Origin: JADKAV01 sp037045455 | GTDB lineage: Bacteria; Actinomycetota; Actinomycetes; S36-B12; UBA10799 | Reading direction: 5' to 3' | DNA length: 64,000 nt | Assembly: GCA_037045455.1 (NCBI GenBank) | Contig: JBAOIN010000006.1 | Coordinates: 128,495-192,494, forward strand | Shown: piece after piece, positions 1 through 8,231 of the stretch | How positions within the stretch are numbered: position 1 is the first letter of the stretch | Layout of the letters: every line of letters starts with the position of its first letter | The notes under the pieces: generated by a model | Database searches by the model: none | The model's input: the letters and a program-made list of their open reading frames with translations, nothing else | Told to the model about the DNA's origin: nothing | Made by a program: the position numbers and the translations under genes

Positions 1-388
1 ACGGGCACGCCGTTGACCTGAACCGGAGTCGCCCTCGCGAGGCGGTGGATCTGCGTACCGGCCCGAATCCCGCCGTGGCCCGGGCCGGTGCAACTCAGGT
101 GGACAACTGAGAGGTCAGGACGGTGGAGTGGCAGGCGATGTACCGACGGCTGCCGAAACATGGCTAGCAATCAGCACCCGGATGAACCCTGAGCGCGGCG
201 ATGGTCCGCAGGAAATGCAGGTGCTGAGGGTTCCTGGGTCGCTCCACCGAGTACACCCCATGGCCGATTCTGAAGAGGTGACGCAGCACCGCTCGTGCGC
301 CGTTCCGGTCGAAGCCCATGGCGGTTACATCACGCGTCAGGATCACGCCGTTCTGGGACTGGGCAAGAGCACGAAGTTCGTCGATCAT
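1..388 (-). pseudogene. broken AbiEi-type antitoxin-domain gene, runs off the left edge
   Basis: The first part read (388 down to about 175) encodes a winged-helix segment typical of actinobacterial proteins with a type IV toxin-antitoxin AbiEi antitoxin domain: MIDELRALAQ, then GVILTRDV and HGVYSVERP. A stop follows at 164-166. The homology continues in other frames: a piece reading IASHVSAAV in a second frame, then VHRLPLHRPDLSVVHL and IHRLARATPVQVNGVPV in a third, reaching position 1. At least two frameshifts therefore split the gene. Family members usually continue into a DUF559-like endonuclase-fold domain, which would lie outside the window. The start at 388 is chosen because it gives the usual short N-terminus; an ATG at 475 would add 29 unrelated residues. 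It is either a pseudogene or an error-damaged gene. Confidence 0.6.
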
Positions 389-459
389 CCAGCCAGCCTG
401 CGCCGGTCCGCACCCCCTCAACGGCCAATCCACAGCCAGGCTCACCGTCCGAGCCCCAA

Positions 460-500
460 TGTTCACTTCGCCCACAGACCCTTCGGGCTAGAAGTGAGCA
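460..500. repeat. dispersed hairpin, GTTCACTTC type, copy 1
   Basis: An inverted repeat with arms TGTTCACTTC (460-469) and GAAGTGAGCA (491-500), pairable with one G-U, extended inside by GCCC (470-473) against GGGC (485-488). The same arms and the same inner CTTCGGGC recur at 36235-36290 between two convergent genes. A terminator-like or small repetitive palindrome is likely. Confidence 0.55.
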
Positions 501-520
501 AACAGGCCAGGACAGTAACG

Positions 521-704
521 AACGGTGCCCGCCCCCATCGAGGGGACGGGCACGGCTCCAAACCACAAACAACGGTGCCCGCCCCCATCGAGGGGACGGG
601 CCCGGCTCCAAACCACAAACAACGGTGCCCGCCCCCATCGAGGGGACGGGCCCGACTCCTAAACCACAAAAACGGTGCCCGCCCCCATCGAGGGGCGGGC
701 ACCG
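521..704 (-). repeat. four tandem terminator-like hairpins, 50-bp period
   Basis: The word AACGGTGCCCGCCCCCATCG starts at 521, 571, 621 and 671, so the unit is exactly 50 bp. The copy nearest the substrate-binding-protein stop codon (673-704) is a perfect 13-bp inverted repeat, CGGTGCCCGCCCC against GGGGCGGGCACCG with a 6-base loop. The other three carry an extra A and in two cases CGGGCCC, so their stems are imperfect. The array begins 14 bases past the stop at 719. It is best read as the transcription terminator of that gene, amplified in tandem. Confidence 0.7.
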
Positions 705-718
705 TCATCCGAACCAGA

Positions 719-2005
719 TCAGCCCTGCGAGGCGTCCGGCACGTCACCTTCTTCTTGCTTCTCGAAGGTGTAGGTGTTCTCGGGACCGTACTTGTAGACG
801 CCCATGATTGCCTTGCTCGGGTCGCCCACATCGTTGAGGTCGATCGGACCGGACTGACCGTCGTAGTCGGCGTCCTTCCCGTCCTTGATCAGCTTCAGGC
901 AGTCGGCGTAGGTGGTGCACTTCTCACCGTCGGCCGAAACCGCCTTGATGTTGTCGGCGATCGCAGTGCCGCTGTCGTTGCCGGCAGCCTCGGCGGCCAG
1001 CGCGACGAGGATCGTTGCGTCATAGGCTTCCGGACCGTAGGAGAAGTCCTCGAGCTTCGGGTCGACTCCCAGCAATTGCTTGCGGAACTCGTCGCTTGCC
1101 TGAGCACCCGGCAGGGTGCCCTGCGTGCCCTCCATGGTGCCCTTCGGCAGATCCACGTACGCGGTGTTGGACAGGTTGCCGTCCACCAGGTACAGCGGAA
1201 CGTCCTTGGGCCCGATGCCCTGCTTGATCATCTCCTGGATGACCTTCACGGACTCGTCGAAGCCGATCAGCGTGATGGCCTCGGGGTTGGCCGCCTTGGC
1301 CTCGGAGACCTCGGCCTCGAAGGACGTCGCCTTGGGGTCGTAGATCTGCTTGGAGACAACCTGGCCACCGGCAGCGGTGAAGGCCTTCTCCACGTTGTCG
1401 GCAAGACCAGTGCCGTACGCGTCGTCCAGCGCCAGGATGGCGAGGGTCGAGTGTCCGTCACCGGCCACCAGGTCACCACTGACCTGACCCTGGAACGTGT
1501 CCGGCGGAGCGGTACGGGCGTACAGACCCTTGTCCGGGTAGGTGGAGAACTCCGGCGAGGTGTTCGCCGGGCTGACCTGCTGAACGCCTGCGCTGGTGAT
1601 CTTGTCGATCACGGTCAGCGAGACCGAGCTGGACGCGGCGCCGATGATGGCATCGACGCCCTGCGACAGTTGCCGGTCAACGGTCTGCGAGGCGATGTTC
1701 GTGGACGTGTCACCGGAGTCACCGATGACGACGTCAACGTCCTTGCCCAGCACACCGCCAGCGGCGTTGATGTCCTTGGCGGCGAGGTTGACACCGGCGA
1801 ACTCGGGCGGCCCGAGGAAGGCGAGCGAACCCGTCTGCGGCAGCAAGGTGCCGATCTTCAGGGCGCCGTCGCCCTGGGCGACAGATGTCTCTGCGGAAGG
1901 ACTCGCGCTCGTGTCCGACGAACCGTCACCGCTGCTGCACGCAGACAATGCCAGGCTCGCCGCACCCACGACCACGAGCGACCGCAGAATGGTCGATCGG
2001 GACAT
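719..2005 (-). CDS. branched-chain amino-acid-type ABC transporter substrate-binding lipoprotein
   Basis: A 428-residue periplasmic-binding-protein type 1 (LivJ/LivK family) that captures a small solute, probably an amino acid or amide, outside the membrane. The N-terminus has a basic start, a hydrophobic core and a lipobox LSAC, with lipid-anchored Cys23, then a Ser/Asp-rich linker. The mature part begins LKIGTLLPQTGSLAFLG and contains DVVIGDSGD and VSPANTSPEFST, as in the family. The start at 2005 is set by the signal peptide and an AGAGGGG ribosome-binding site. Longer in-frame starts upstream would bury the signal peptide. No permease or ATPase gene is nearby, so its transporter partners lie elsewhere. 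It follows the pdtaR-like gene on the same strand by 137 bp and ends at a tandem hairpin array. Confidence 0.88.
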   Translation of the reverse strand: MSRSTILRSLVVVGAASLALSACSSGDGSSDTSASPSAETSVAQGDGALKIGTLLPQTGSLAFLGPPEFAGVNLAAKDINAAGGVLGKDVDVVIGDSGDTSTNIASQTVDRQLSQGVDAIIGAASSSVSLTVIDKITSAGVQQVSPANTSPEFSTYPDKGLYARTAPPDTFQGQVSGDLVAGDGHSTLAILALDDAYGTGLADNVEKAFTAAGGQVVSKQIYDPKATSFEAEVSEAKAANPEAITLIGFDESVKVIQEMIKQGIGPKDVPLYLVDGNLSNTAYVDLPKGTMEGTQGTLPGAQASDEFRKQLLGVDPKLEDFSYGPEAYDATILVALAAEAAGNDSGTAIADNIKAVSADGEKCTTYADCLKLIKDGKDADYDGQSGPIDLNDVGDPSKAIMGVYKYGPENTYTFEKQEEGDVPDASQG

Positions 2006-2142
2006 ATATGACCCCTCTTTGTGTGTGCGTAAGTCGACACGTTGTCGTGCCGGTGGGTTAACAATACGCAAAGCCGGGCTCTGGGCAAGGTAATTGGGGG
2101 CATGTTGCGCTTCCGTGATCGACATTCCACGAGTCGGAAAAG

Positions 2143-2712
2143 CTAGGGAGCCTCCAGCGTGCGACGAGCAACCTCGACCAGCGGCAGCCGCTGATCCATG
2201 GCAGCGGTCCGCAACCATGTGTACGCCTCGTCCTCCGACAGGCGCAACCGTTGCTGCACCACTCCTCGCGCCCGCTCGATGGTCTTGCGATCAGCCAGGC
2301 TCTGCGCGAGTTCCCGGGAGCGCTGCTGCTCGGCATGCAACTGCTGGTGGCGCTGGTGCGCCACGGTCAGCGCAGCCCGCAGTTCCTCGGGTTTGAACGG
2401 CTTCACGAGATAGCCCATCGCGCCAGCCGCGACCGCCCGCTGAATGAGTTCGGGCTGGCTGAAGGCCGTGAGCATGACGACCGCCGTGGAACGCAACTCC
2501 AGGATCTCCGAGGCAGCCGCCAGGCCGTCGGTGTCAGGCATCTTCACATCGAGCAACGCGACGTCCGGGCGCAGTTCCGACGCCGCTGACACCGCGCGCC
2601 GCCCATCGGCCACAGCCGCGACCACCCGGAAACCGAGTTCCTCCAGCGTCTCCACGAGGTCCATGCGGATTAGCGCTTCGTCCTCGGCCACGAGCACGGT
2701 CAAGGCCTCCAT
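2143..2712 (-). CDS. pdtaR: ANTAR-domain response regulator, PdtaR-like
   Basis: A 189-residue two-component regulator. Residues 5-120 form a receiver domain with the acidic pocket E10/D11/E12, phosphoacceptor Asp55 in LLDVKMPD and Lys104 in LVKPFKPEE. Residues about 125-185 form an ANTAR RNA-binding domain (RKTIERARGVVQQRL, then SEDEAYTWLR). Proteins with this layout, such as M. tuberculosis PdtaR, are phosphorylated by a soluble PdtaS-type kinase and then bind hairpins in nascent RNA to block termination. No kinase gene is in the window. Its proximity to a solute-binding protein followed by a hairpin array is suggestive but unproven as a regulatory link. Confidence 0.88.
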   Translation of the reverse strand: MEALTVLVAEDEALIRMDLVETLEELGFRVVAAVADGRRAVSAASELRPDVALLDVKMPDTDGLAAASEILELRSTAVVMLTAFSQPELIQRAVAAGAMGYLVKPFKPEELRAALTVAHQRHQQLHAEQQRSRELAQSLADRKTIERARGVVQQRLRLSEDEAYTWLRTAAMDQRLPLVEVARRTLEAP

Positions 2713-2752
2713 ACCCCAAGCCTAGAAAGCCCCGATACCATCGGAACGCATT

Positions 2753-2826
2753 GCCCTCGTAGACCAACCGGCAGAGTCACAGGCCTCAAAATCCTGGCAG
2801 TGTGGGTTCGAATCCCACCGAGGGCA
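2753..2826 (+). tRNA. leuX: tRNA-Leu (anticodon CAA), short variable arm
   Basis: A 74-base cloverleaf. The acceptor stem is GCCCTCG (2753-2759) against CGAGGGC (2819-2825). The D stem is GAC/GTC with AACCGGCAGA in the loop. The anticodon loop is CTCAAAA with CAA at 2787-2789, and the T arm is GTGGG-TTCGAAT-CCCAC. The variable region is only about five bases (GCAGT), so it is a class I shape although tRNA-Leu is normally class II. M. tuberculosis leuX is, as I recall, a similar short tRNA-Leu(CAA). One closing pair of the anticodon stem is a C-U mismatch. The 3-prime end reads ACCCA, so CCA is not cleanly encoded. Confidence 0.8.
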
Positions 2827-3000
2827 CCCAAACCGCCACCCGCGATCCTTCGTCGGTGAACGAGAGGGCGCCCCCGCACGACCAACCTCTAGAGTGCAAA
2901 CCTCGAAGGTCGCTTGAGCCGTTCCAGTCCATCACTCACAGAAATCTCACAACCGCGACCCGATCCGTCAAGCATTGCGGACTACCATCGCGGCAACCCG

Positions 3001-3409
3001 CTACTCCCGGCCGATCCGGTCCTTCACCGCGTTGACCTGGGCCAAGACCCCGTTGATGTACTTGCCCGACTCGTCGGTGCTCAATTCGTTGGCCAGGTCC
3101 ACGGCCTCGGCCAGCGCAACCGCCTCCGGCACCTCGCCCCAGAGCAGTTCCCACGTGCCGATCCGCAGGATGGCACGGTCCACGGGCGGCATTCGGTCCA
3201 ACGTCCACCCCTGGGCGTAGGTCGACAGCGTCTCGTCGATCCGCTCCTGATGCTCGACAACCCCGCGCACGATCTGCTCGGTGTACGGGTTGATGGACTG
3301 CAGGCGGGACCCCAAGCGAGGCCATGCCGGCGTCGGCATCCTCACCACGCAGGTCGACCTCGTACAGGACTTCAACTGCCCGGCGGCGGGCCTTGGTGCG
3401 GGCGGACAC
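3001..3409 (-). CDS. nusB: transcription antitermination factor NusB (apparent frameshift)
   Basis: NusB binds boxA RNA with NusE (ribosomal protein S10) to keep RNA polymerase processive on rRNA operons. The start is GTG at 3409, overlapping the efp stop (TAGTG). The N-terminus reads VSARTKARRRAVEVLYE and the C-terminal part has NPYTEQIVRGVVEH, DRAILRIGTWELL and EAVALAEAVDLANEL, all NusB hallmarks. The two halves lie in different frames. Removing one C from the CCCC run at 3310-3313 restores a single protein of about 135 residues. The break is probably a consensus error, since nusB is normally essential or nearly so. It is the last gene of the aro-efp-nusB run. Confidence 0.85.
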
Positions 3410-3972
3410 TACCCCGTCACGCGTCCGAGGTAGGAACCGTCGCGCGTGTCGACCTTGATCTTCTCGCCGTTCTCCAGGAACAGCGGAACCTGCACCTCGG
3501 CGCCGGTCTCCAGGCGCGCGGGCTTGGTGCCCCCGGTGGAGCGGTCGCCCTGCAGACCAGGCTCGGTGTACTCGATGACCAGTTCGACGCTGGCGGGAAG
3601 TTCGATGTACAGCGGAGTGCCGTCGTGCATCGCGACGATCGCCTCCTGATTCTCCAGGAGGTATTTCTGGGCATCGCCGACTGTGGCCGCCGAGACGGGC
3701 ACCTGGTCGTAAGTGCTCGCGTCCATGAAGATGAAGTCGGTGCCGTCGTTGTACAGGTAGCTCATCTGCCGCTTGTCGACGTTGGCGGTCTCCACCTTGA
3801 CGCCGGCGTTGAACGTGCGGTCCACGACCTTGCCGCTCAGCACGTTCTTCAGCTTGGTGCGCACGAAGGCGCCGCCCTTGCCGGGCTTGACATGCTGGAA
3901 CTCCACCACCGACCACAGTTGTCCGTCGATGTTGAGCACCAGGCCATTCTTCAAGTCGTTGGTCGTCGCCAC
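3409..3972 (-). CDS. efp: translation elongation factor P
   Basis: A 187-residue EF-P, which binds between the ribosomal P and E sites and rescues stalls at consecutive prolines. It shows the N-terminal KOW-like domain with the modification loop HVKPGKGGAF (Lys32), a middle OB domain, and the C-terminal signature beginning VELVIEYTEPG and ending DTRDGSYLGRV. The length is normal for bacteria. It lies between pepQ (11 bp away) and nusB (overlapping), the usual actinobacterial order. No EpmA, EarP or YmfI modification gene is in the window. Confidence 0.96.
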   Translation of the reverse strand: MATTNDLKNGLVLNIDGQLWSVVEFQHVKPGKGGAFVRTKLKNVLSGKVVDRTFNAGVKVETANVDKRQMSYLYNDGTDFIFMDASTYDQVPVSAATVGDAQKYLLENQEAIVAMHDGTPLYIELPASVELVIEYTEPGLQGDRSTGGTKPARLETGAEVQVPLFLENGEKIKVDTRDGSYLGRVTG

Positions 3973-3982
3973 GTCGTCATTC

Positions 3983-5053
3983 CTATCCGATCCTCGCGAG
4001 GTCGCGAGGGAACTCTGTGAGGATCACGACGCCGTCATCGGTCACCAGCACGGTGTCTTCGATGCGGACCCCGCCCCGGTCGGGCAGGTAGATCCCCGGC
4101 TCCACGGTGAGTGGAACGCCTGCGTCCACGGTATCGGGCGAGCTGGCGCCGAGGAACGGCACCTCGTGGATCTCCAAGCCCACACCGTGCCCCGTCCCGT
4201 GGCCGAAGTACTCGCCGAAGCCCGCCTCCTCGATCACGGCGCGGGCAGCAGCATCGACCGTCGCTCCCGTCACACCGGGGGCCAGCGCCGAGATGCCGGC
4301 CGCCTGTGCGCGCTCGACGACCTCGTGAATCTCGGCCTGCCAGTCTTCGGGTTCCGCGGCCACGATGAACGTGCGCGTGCAGTCCGCGTGGTAGCCATCG
4401 AACAGCGCACCGAAGTCGATCTTGAGCAGGTCACCCACGGCGATGGGACGCTCGGTGGGCTGGTGGTGCGGGATCGCGCTGTGCGGGCCTGCGGCCACGA
4501 TGCTGTCGAACGCCCGGTCCGGCGCGCCGTGCAGTCCCATCAGCAGTTCCAGCTCGCGGGCCACCTGGATCTCGGTCTTGCCCAGCAGTGGGGTGGAAAC
4601 CAGCTCGGCCAGGGCATCGGCGCTGATCCGGCAGGCCGTTCGCAGGGCGGCCAGTTCGGCGGAATCCTTGACCTTCCGCAAGCCGCTCGCCGCGACCTTC
4701 ACGGGCACAAGTTCCACGCCGGGCACGTCGTCGCCAGCCCGCCGCCAGGCGGCCACGGTCAGCAATGCGGCGTCGAACCCGACGTGGCTCACTCCCCGTT
4801 CCCGCACCCAGCCGAGCAGATCCGCGACGAGTCGCCGAGTGATGACCAGATCGACACCGGGTGCTTCGGAGGCGGCCTGCGTCCTGTAACGGCCGTCCGT
4901 GGCCAGGGCTGCGGAGTCACCAGTGACGAGCAGGGCACCGTTGGAGCCGGAGAACCCGCAGAAGTACCGCACATCCGCCAGGTCAGTCACGAGGAAGGCG
5001 CGGCAGCGCGCCGCAGCCATCAGTTCCCGCAACCGATCCAGGCGTGCGTTCAT
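3983..5053 (-). CDS. pepQ: M24 family Xaa-Pro aminopeptidase/dipeptidase
   Basis: A 356-residue cytoplasmic metallopeptidase that removes residues next to proline. Residues 1-125 form the creatinase-like N-terminal domain (VRYFCGFSGSNGALLVTG). The catalytic pita-bread fold follows, with the five metal ligands visible: Asp213 (KIDFG), Asp224 (YHADCTRTF), His289 (GHGTGHGVG), Glu318 (TVEPG) and Glu332 (RIEDT). It starts at 5053 and overlaps the aroQ stop by four bases (ATGA), so translation is coupled. The position between aroQ and efp matches M. tuberculosis pepQ. Confidence 0.93.
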   Translation of the reverse strand: MNARLDRLRELMAAARCRAFLVTDLADVRYFCGFSGSNGALLVTGDSAALATDGRYRTQAASEAPGVDLVITRRLVADLLGWVRERGVSHVGFDAALLTVAAWRRAGDDVPGVELVPVKVAASGLRKVKDSAELAALRTACRISADALAELVSTPLLGKTEIQVARELELLMGLHGAPDRAFDSIVAAGPHSAIPHHQPTERPIAVGDLLKIDFGALFDGYHADCTRTFIVAAEPEDWQAEIHEVVERAQAAGISALAPGVTGATVDAAARAVIEEAGFGEYFGHGTGHGVGLEIHEVPFLGASSPDTVDAGVPLTVEPGIYLPDRGGVRIEDTVLVTDDGVVILTEFPRDLARIG

Positions 5054-5478
5054 GCCTGCGCCAGCAGCGCGTCCAGGGCCAACAGGTAGCCGGTCACGCC
5101 GAACCCGGCGATCGTGCCGGTGGCCACCCCGGCGATCACCGAAGTGTGCCGGAACTCCTCGCGCGCTGCGGGATTGGACAGGTGGACCTCGATCAGCGGC
5201 GCCCGCAGCTGCGCGGCGGCATCGCGCACGCCGTAGCTGTAGTGCGTGAAGGCGGCCGGGTTCAGCACAACCGGCATCGCGGCATCCGCCGCCTCGTGCA
5301 GCCAGCCGATGAGTTCCGCCTCGCTGTCGGTCTGCCGCACATCCGCCTCGATGCCGCGACTCGCGCCGTACTCGGCGACCATCTGCCGCAACTGCGGCCA
5401 GGTGGTGGTCCCGTAGACGTCAGGCTCGCGGGTACCCAGGCGGGACAGGTTCGGCCCGTTGAGGACCAGCACCTTCAC
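5050..5478 (-). CDS. aroQ: type II 3-dehydroquinate dehydratase
   Basis: A 142-residue enzyme for step 3 of the shikimate pathway, 3-dehydroquinate to 3-dehydroshikimate, of the dodecameric flavodoxin-like class. The lid loop NLSRLGTREPDVYG carries catalytic Arg17 and Tyr22. NPAAFTHYSYGVRDA and IEVHLSN are the substrate-binding segments with the conserved His residues. The start is GTG at 5478, overlapping the aroB stop as GTGA. Confidence 0.95.
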   Translation of the reverse strand: MKVLVLNGPNLSRLGTREPDVYGTTTWPQLRQMVAEYGASRGIEADVRQTDSEAELIGWLHEAADAAMPVVLNPAAFTHYSYGVRDAAAQLRAPLIEVHLSNPAAREEFRHTSVIAGVATGTIAGFGVTGYLLALDALLAQA

Positions 5479-6542
5479 GAGTGCACCTGCGCGTAGGCAG
5501 CCGCGACCAGCGCGGGGTCGGGGCCGACGAGGATCTCCGGATGCGCCACAGCCGACAGTATGACGAATCGCAGCGTGTCACCGCGGGTCTTCTTGTCCCG
5601 GCGCATTGCATCCAGCAGCGGCGGGAAGCCCCCGTCGTAGGAGATCGGCAGCCCGACCGAGGCGAGTACCTCGCGGTGCAGGTCCACGACGTCGTCAGAA
5701 AGCCGGCCCGCCAACCGGGCGAGTTCGGCAACGTAGACCATTCCCACCGCGATGGCCGGGCCGTGCCGCCAGCGATACCGCTCGTTGAGTTCGATGGCAT
5801 GGCCCATGGTGTGGCCGTAGTTCAGGACCTCGCGGCCCAGCGTTGCGTTGAGCGATTCCCGCAGGTCACCTGCCACTACGTCGGCCTTGACCTGGACGGA
5901 TCGCCGGATCACATCCTCCAGGGCGGGCGACGCCGGATCGAGGATCGCTTGCGGGTCCTGCTCTACCCGGTGCAGGATCACGGGGTCGGCGATGAAGCCG
6001 CACTTGATGACCTCGGCCATGCCCGAGATCATCTCGGCACGGGGCAGTTCGTCCAGCGTGTCGAGGTCGCAGATCACGGCCGCGGGTTCGTGGAAACTGC
6101 CCACCAGATTCTTGCCGGCAGCAGTGTTGATCCCCGTCTTTCCACCGACCGCCGCGTCGACCATGGCCAGCAGGGTGGTCGGCACCTGCACAATCGGCAC
6201 CCCGCGCAGCCAGGTCGCCGCCACAAAGCCGGCCAAGTCCGTGGTGCTGCCTCCGCCGACCGCGACGATCGCATCCGAGCGCGTGAAACCGTTCTCGCCC
6301 AGCACTGACCAGCAGTAGTTGAGGACGTCGACGCTCTTGGCGTCTTCAGCATCGGGGATCTCGATCGAGATGGCGTTGGGCAGATCCGCGCGGATCTGCT
6401 CGCCGGTTGCACGGAGTGCCCGGGGGTGGATGACGGCAACCCTGGTCGCCGACTCCGGGACACTGCTGGCGAGTGTGTCGAACAGGCCATGACCTATGTG
6501 CACCAGGTAGGGCGAGCCGGTCGGTACCTCGATCGCCGTCAT
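5475..6542 (-). CDS. aroB: 3-dehydroquinate synthase
   Basis: A 355-residue NAD- and metal-dependent enzyme that converts DAHP to 3-dehydroquinate, step 2 of the shikimate pathway. Visible signatures are the nucleotide-binding VGGGSTTDLAGFVAATW, PTTLLAMVDAAVGGKTGIN, and the metal-site region with GMAEVIKCG and NYGHTMGHAIE. The ATG at 6542 is chosen because it overlaps the aroK stop (ATGA) and has GGGAG six bases upstream. A GTG four codons earlier would use that ribosome-binding site as coding sequence. Confidence 0.95.
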   Translation of the reverse strand: MTAIEVPTGSPYLVHIGHGLFDTLASSVPESATRVAVIHPRALRATGEQIRADLPNAISIEIPDAEDAKSVDVLNYCWSVLGENGFTRSDAIVAVGGGSTTDLAGFVAATWLRGVPIVQVPTTLLAMVDAAVGGKTGINTAAGKNLVGSFHEPAAVICDLDTLDELPRAEMISGMAEVIKCGFIADPVILHRVEQDPQAILDPASPALEDVIRRSVQVKADVVAGDLRESLNATLGREVLNYGHTMGHAIELNERYRWRHGPAIAVGMVYVAELARLAGRLSDDVVDLHREVLASVGLPISYDGGFPPLLDAMRRDKKTRGDTLRFVILSAVAHPEILVGPDPALVAAAYAQVHS

Positions 6543-7024
6543 CGTGTCTCCCACTTCTCGATCTCGTCGACCACTTCCGGCGGGGTGCGGCCGTCGGTCA
6601 GGACGCGCAGATCAGCCACTGACTCGTACACCGCCGCCCGCTCCTGCAGCATCTGGTGCAGTTGCGCCCGCACGTTACCCATGGACATCGGACGCATGCC
6701 GGAGAGGCCGGTGCGCCGGGCCGCTTCGGCGAGACCAATCTCCAGCCACACCACGGGCACGTCGCGTAATGCTTGCAGAACAGGGGCGGTGGTGGCGCCA
6801 CTGCCGACCGCGACAACTGCATCGGTTTCGGCGAGCGCCGCGAGCACGAGCGCCTCCTCGGCCTGCCGGAACGCAGGTTCGTCCTCGATGATCGCCTCGG
6901 ACACCGGCGAACCGTAGTCGATGTCTGTGTCGCGAATCGGGCATTGCCAGCGCTGGGCAAGTTCTGCGGCAACGCTGGACTTGCCTGAACCCGGGGCGCC
7001 GACCAGCGCCAACCGGGCTCTCAC
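6539..7024 (-). CDS. aroK: shikimate kinase
   Basis: A 161-residue P-loop kinase that phosphorylates shikimate at the 3-hydroxyl. The Walker A motif is GAPGSGKSS (residues 9-17). DTDIDYGSPVSEAI, EPAFRQAEEALV and GSGATT follow the shikimate-binding order, and RPMSMGNV lies in the lid region. The start is GTG at 7024, overlapping the aroC stop (GTGA). The protein is slightly shorter than many family members but complete. Confidence 0.92.
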   Translation of the reverse strand: MRARLALVGAPGSGKSSVAAELAQRWQCPIRDTDIDYGSPVSEAIIEDEPAFRQAEEALVLAALAETDAVVAVGSGATTAPVLQALRDVPVVWLEIGLAEAARRTGLSGMRPMSMGNVRAQLHQMLQERAAVYESVADLRVLTDGRTPPEVVDEIEKWETR

Positions 7025-8208
7025 GCCGGTTCCGGCTCGTCCGACAGGCTCTGCAGGTACGCGTCGAGGTTACGGCTGACCTCGGTGAGGCTGTCGCCGC
7101 CGGTCTTCTCCAGCAGGGCATCGGCGAGTACCAGGGCGACCATCGCCTCGGCGATCACCCCGGCCGCCGGGACTGCACAGGCATCGCTGCGCTGGTTGAT
7201 CGCAGTCGCCGCCTCTCCGGTGGCCGTGTCGATGGTGCGCAGCGCGCGCGGCACGGTGCTGATGGGCTTCATCGCCGCGCGCACCCGCAACGGCTGACCG
7301 GTGGACATGCCGCCCTCGGTCCCGCCGCTGTGCGCCGTTTCCCGCACGATCCGGCCGGCGATCTTGAAGATCTCGTCTTGCGCCTTGGACCCGCGCATGG
7401 CAGCCAAGTCGAAGCCATCACCGACCTCCACGCCTTTGATCGCCTGGATGCCCATGAGCGCCGCGGCCAGCCGCGCGTCGAGCCGGCGGTCGGAGTGCAC
7501 GTAACTGCCCAAGCCGGGCGGCACGCCTTCGGCGATCACCTCGATCACACCGCCCAGGGTGTCGGCATCGGCTTTGGCAGCGTCGATCTCCGCGACCATC
7601 GCCTCGCCGATCTCGGGCACGGCGCAGCGGACCGGATCGGCGTCGATGGCGGCCAGATCGGCATAAGTGGGCGGCGGGGCATCGCTGGCCACTGCACCCA
7701 CCCGCACCACGTGGCTGAACACGTGTACTCCGGCTGCCTGTTCCAGCAGTGCCTTTGCTATCGCACCCAGGGCGACGCGGGCGGCGGTCTCCCGGGCACT
7801 GGCGCGCTCCAGAACCGGTCGTGCGTCATCAAAGGCGTACTTCTGCATCCCCACCAGGTCCGCATGACCGGGCCGGGGACGAGTCAACGGTGCGTTGCGC
7901 GCGAGCTTGGCGAGGACCGCAGCGTCGACGGGGTCCGGCGACATCACCTGTTCCCACCTCGGCCACTCGGAGTTGCCGATCTGCACTGCGATGGGGCCGC
8001 CCTGGGTCTGGCCGTGCCGGATCCCGCCGAGCAACGACACGACGTCTGCCTCGAACTTCTGCCGCGCTCCGCGGCCATACCCCAGGCGCCTGCGAGCAAG
8101 CGCGGCGCCGACATCGGCTGTGGTGACAGCGACCCCGGCGGGCATTCCCTCCAGGACTGCGGTCAACACCGGGCCGTGGGACTCCCCGGCCGTGATCCAC
8201 CTGAGCAT
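7021..8208 (-). CDS. aroC: chorismate synthase
   Basis: A 395-residue FMN-dependent synthase that turns EPSP into chorismate. The N-terminus reads MLRWITAGESHG (signature 1). RRRLGYGRGARQ, RPRPGHADLVGMQKY, ASARETAARVALGA and NQRSDACAVPAAGV are the other family blocks that form the FMN and EPSP sites. The start at 8208 is chosen because the family begins right before RWITAGESHG; nine more residues are possible upstream. It follows the PilP-like gene by 23 bp, so pilus and aromatic genes may be co-transcribed here. Confidence 0.95.
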   Translation of the reverse strand: MLRWITAGESHGPVLTAVLEGMPAGVAVTTADVGAALARRRLGYGRGARQKFEADVVSLLGGIRHGQTQGGPIAVQIGNSEWPRWEQVMSPDPVDAAVLAKLARNAPLTRPRPGHADLVGMQKYAFDDARPVLERASARETAARVALGAIAKALLEQAAGVHVFSHVVRVGAVASDAPPPTYADLAAIDADPVRCAVPEIGEAMVAEIDAAKADADTLGGVIEVIAEGVPPGLGSYVHSDRRLDARLAAALMGIQAIKGVEVGDGFDLAAMRGSKAQDEIFKIAGRIVRETAHSGGTEGGMSTGQPLRVRAAMKPISTVPRALRTIDTATGEAATAINQRSDACAVPAAGVIAEAMVALVLADALLEKTGGDSLTEVSRNLDAYLQSLSDEPEPA

Positions 8209-8231
8209 GTGCCAATCGTGGCACGCCCGGC

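Noticed and set aside
521..704. CRISPR array
   Set aside because: The 50-bp units are contiguous near-identical repeats with no variable spacers, and there are no cas genes nearby.
128..2011. Long plus-strand open frame (627 codons) opposite the substrate-binding protein
   Set aside because: It has no family character, and the minus strand encodes a clear lipoprotein with signal peptide and ribosome-binding site. High GC gives long antisense frames.
3300..3316. Programmed frameshifting in nusB and similar genes
   Set aside because: No slippery heptamer with a downstream structure is evident, and the breaks differ in direction and context between genes.
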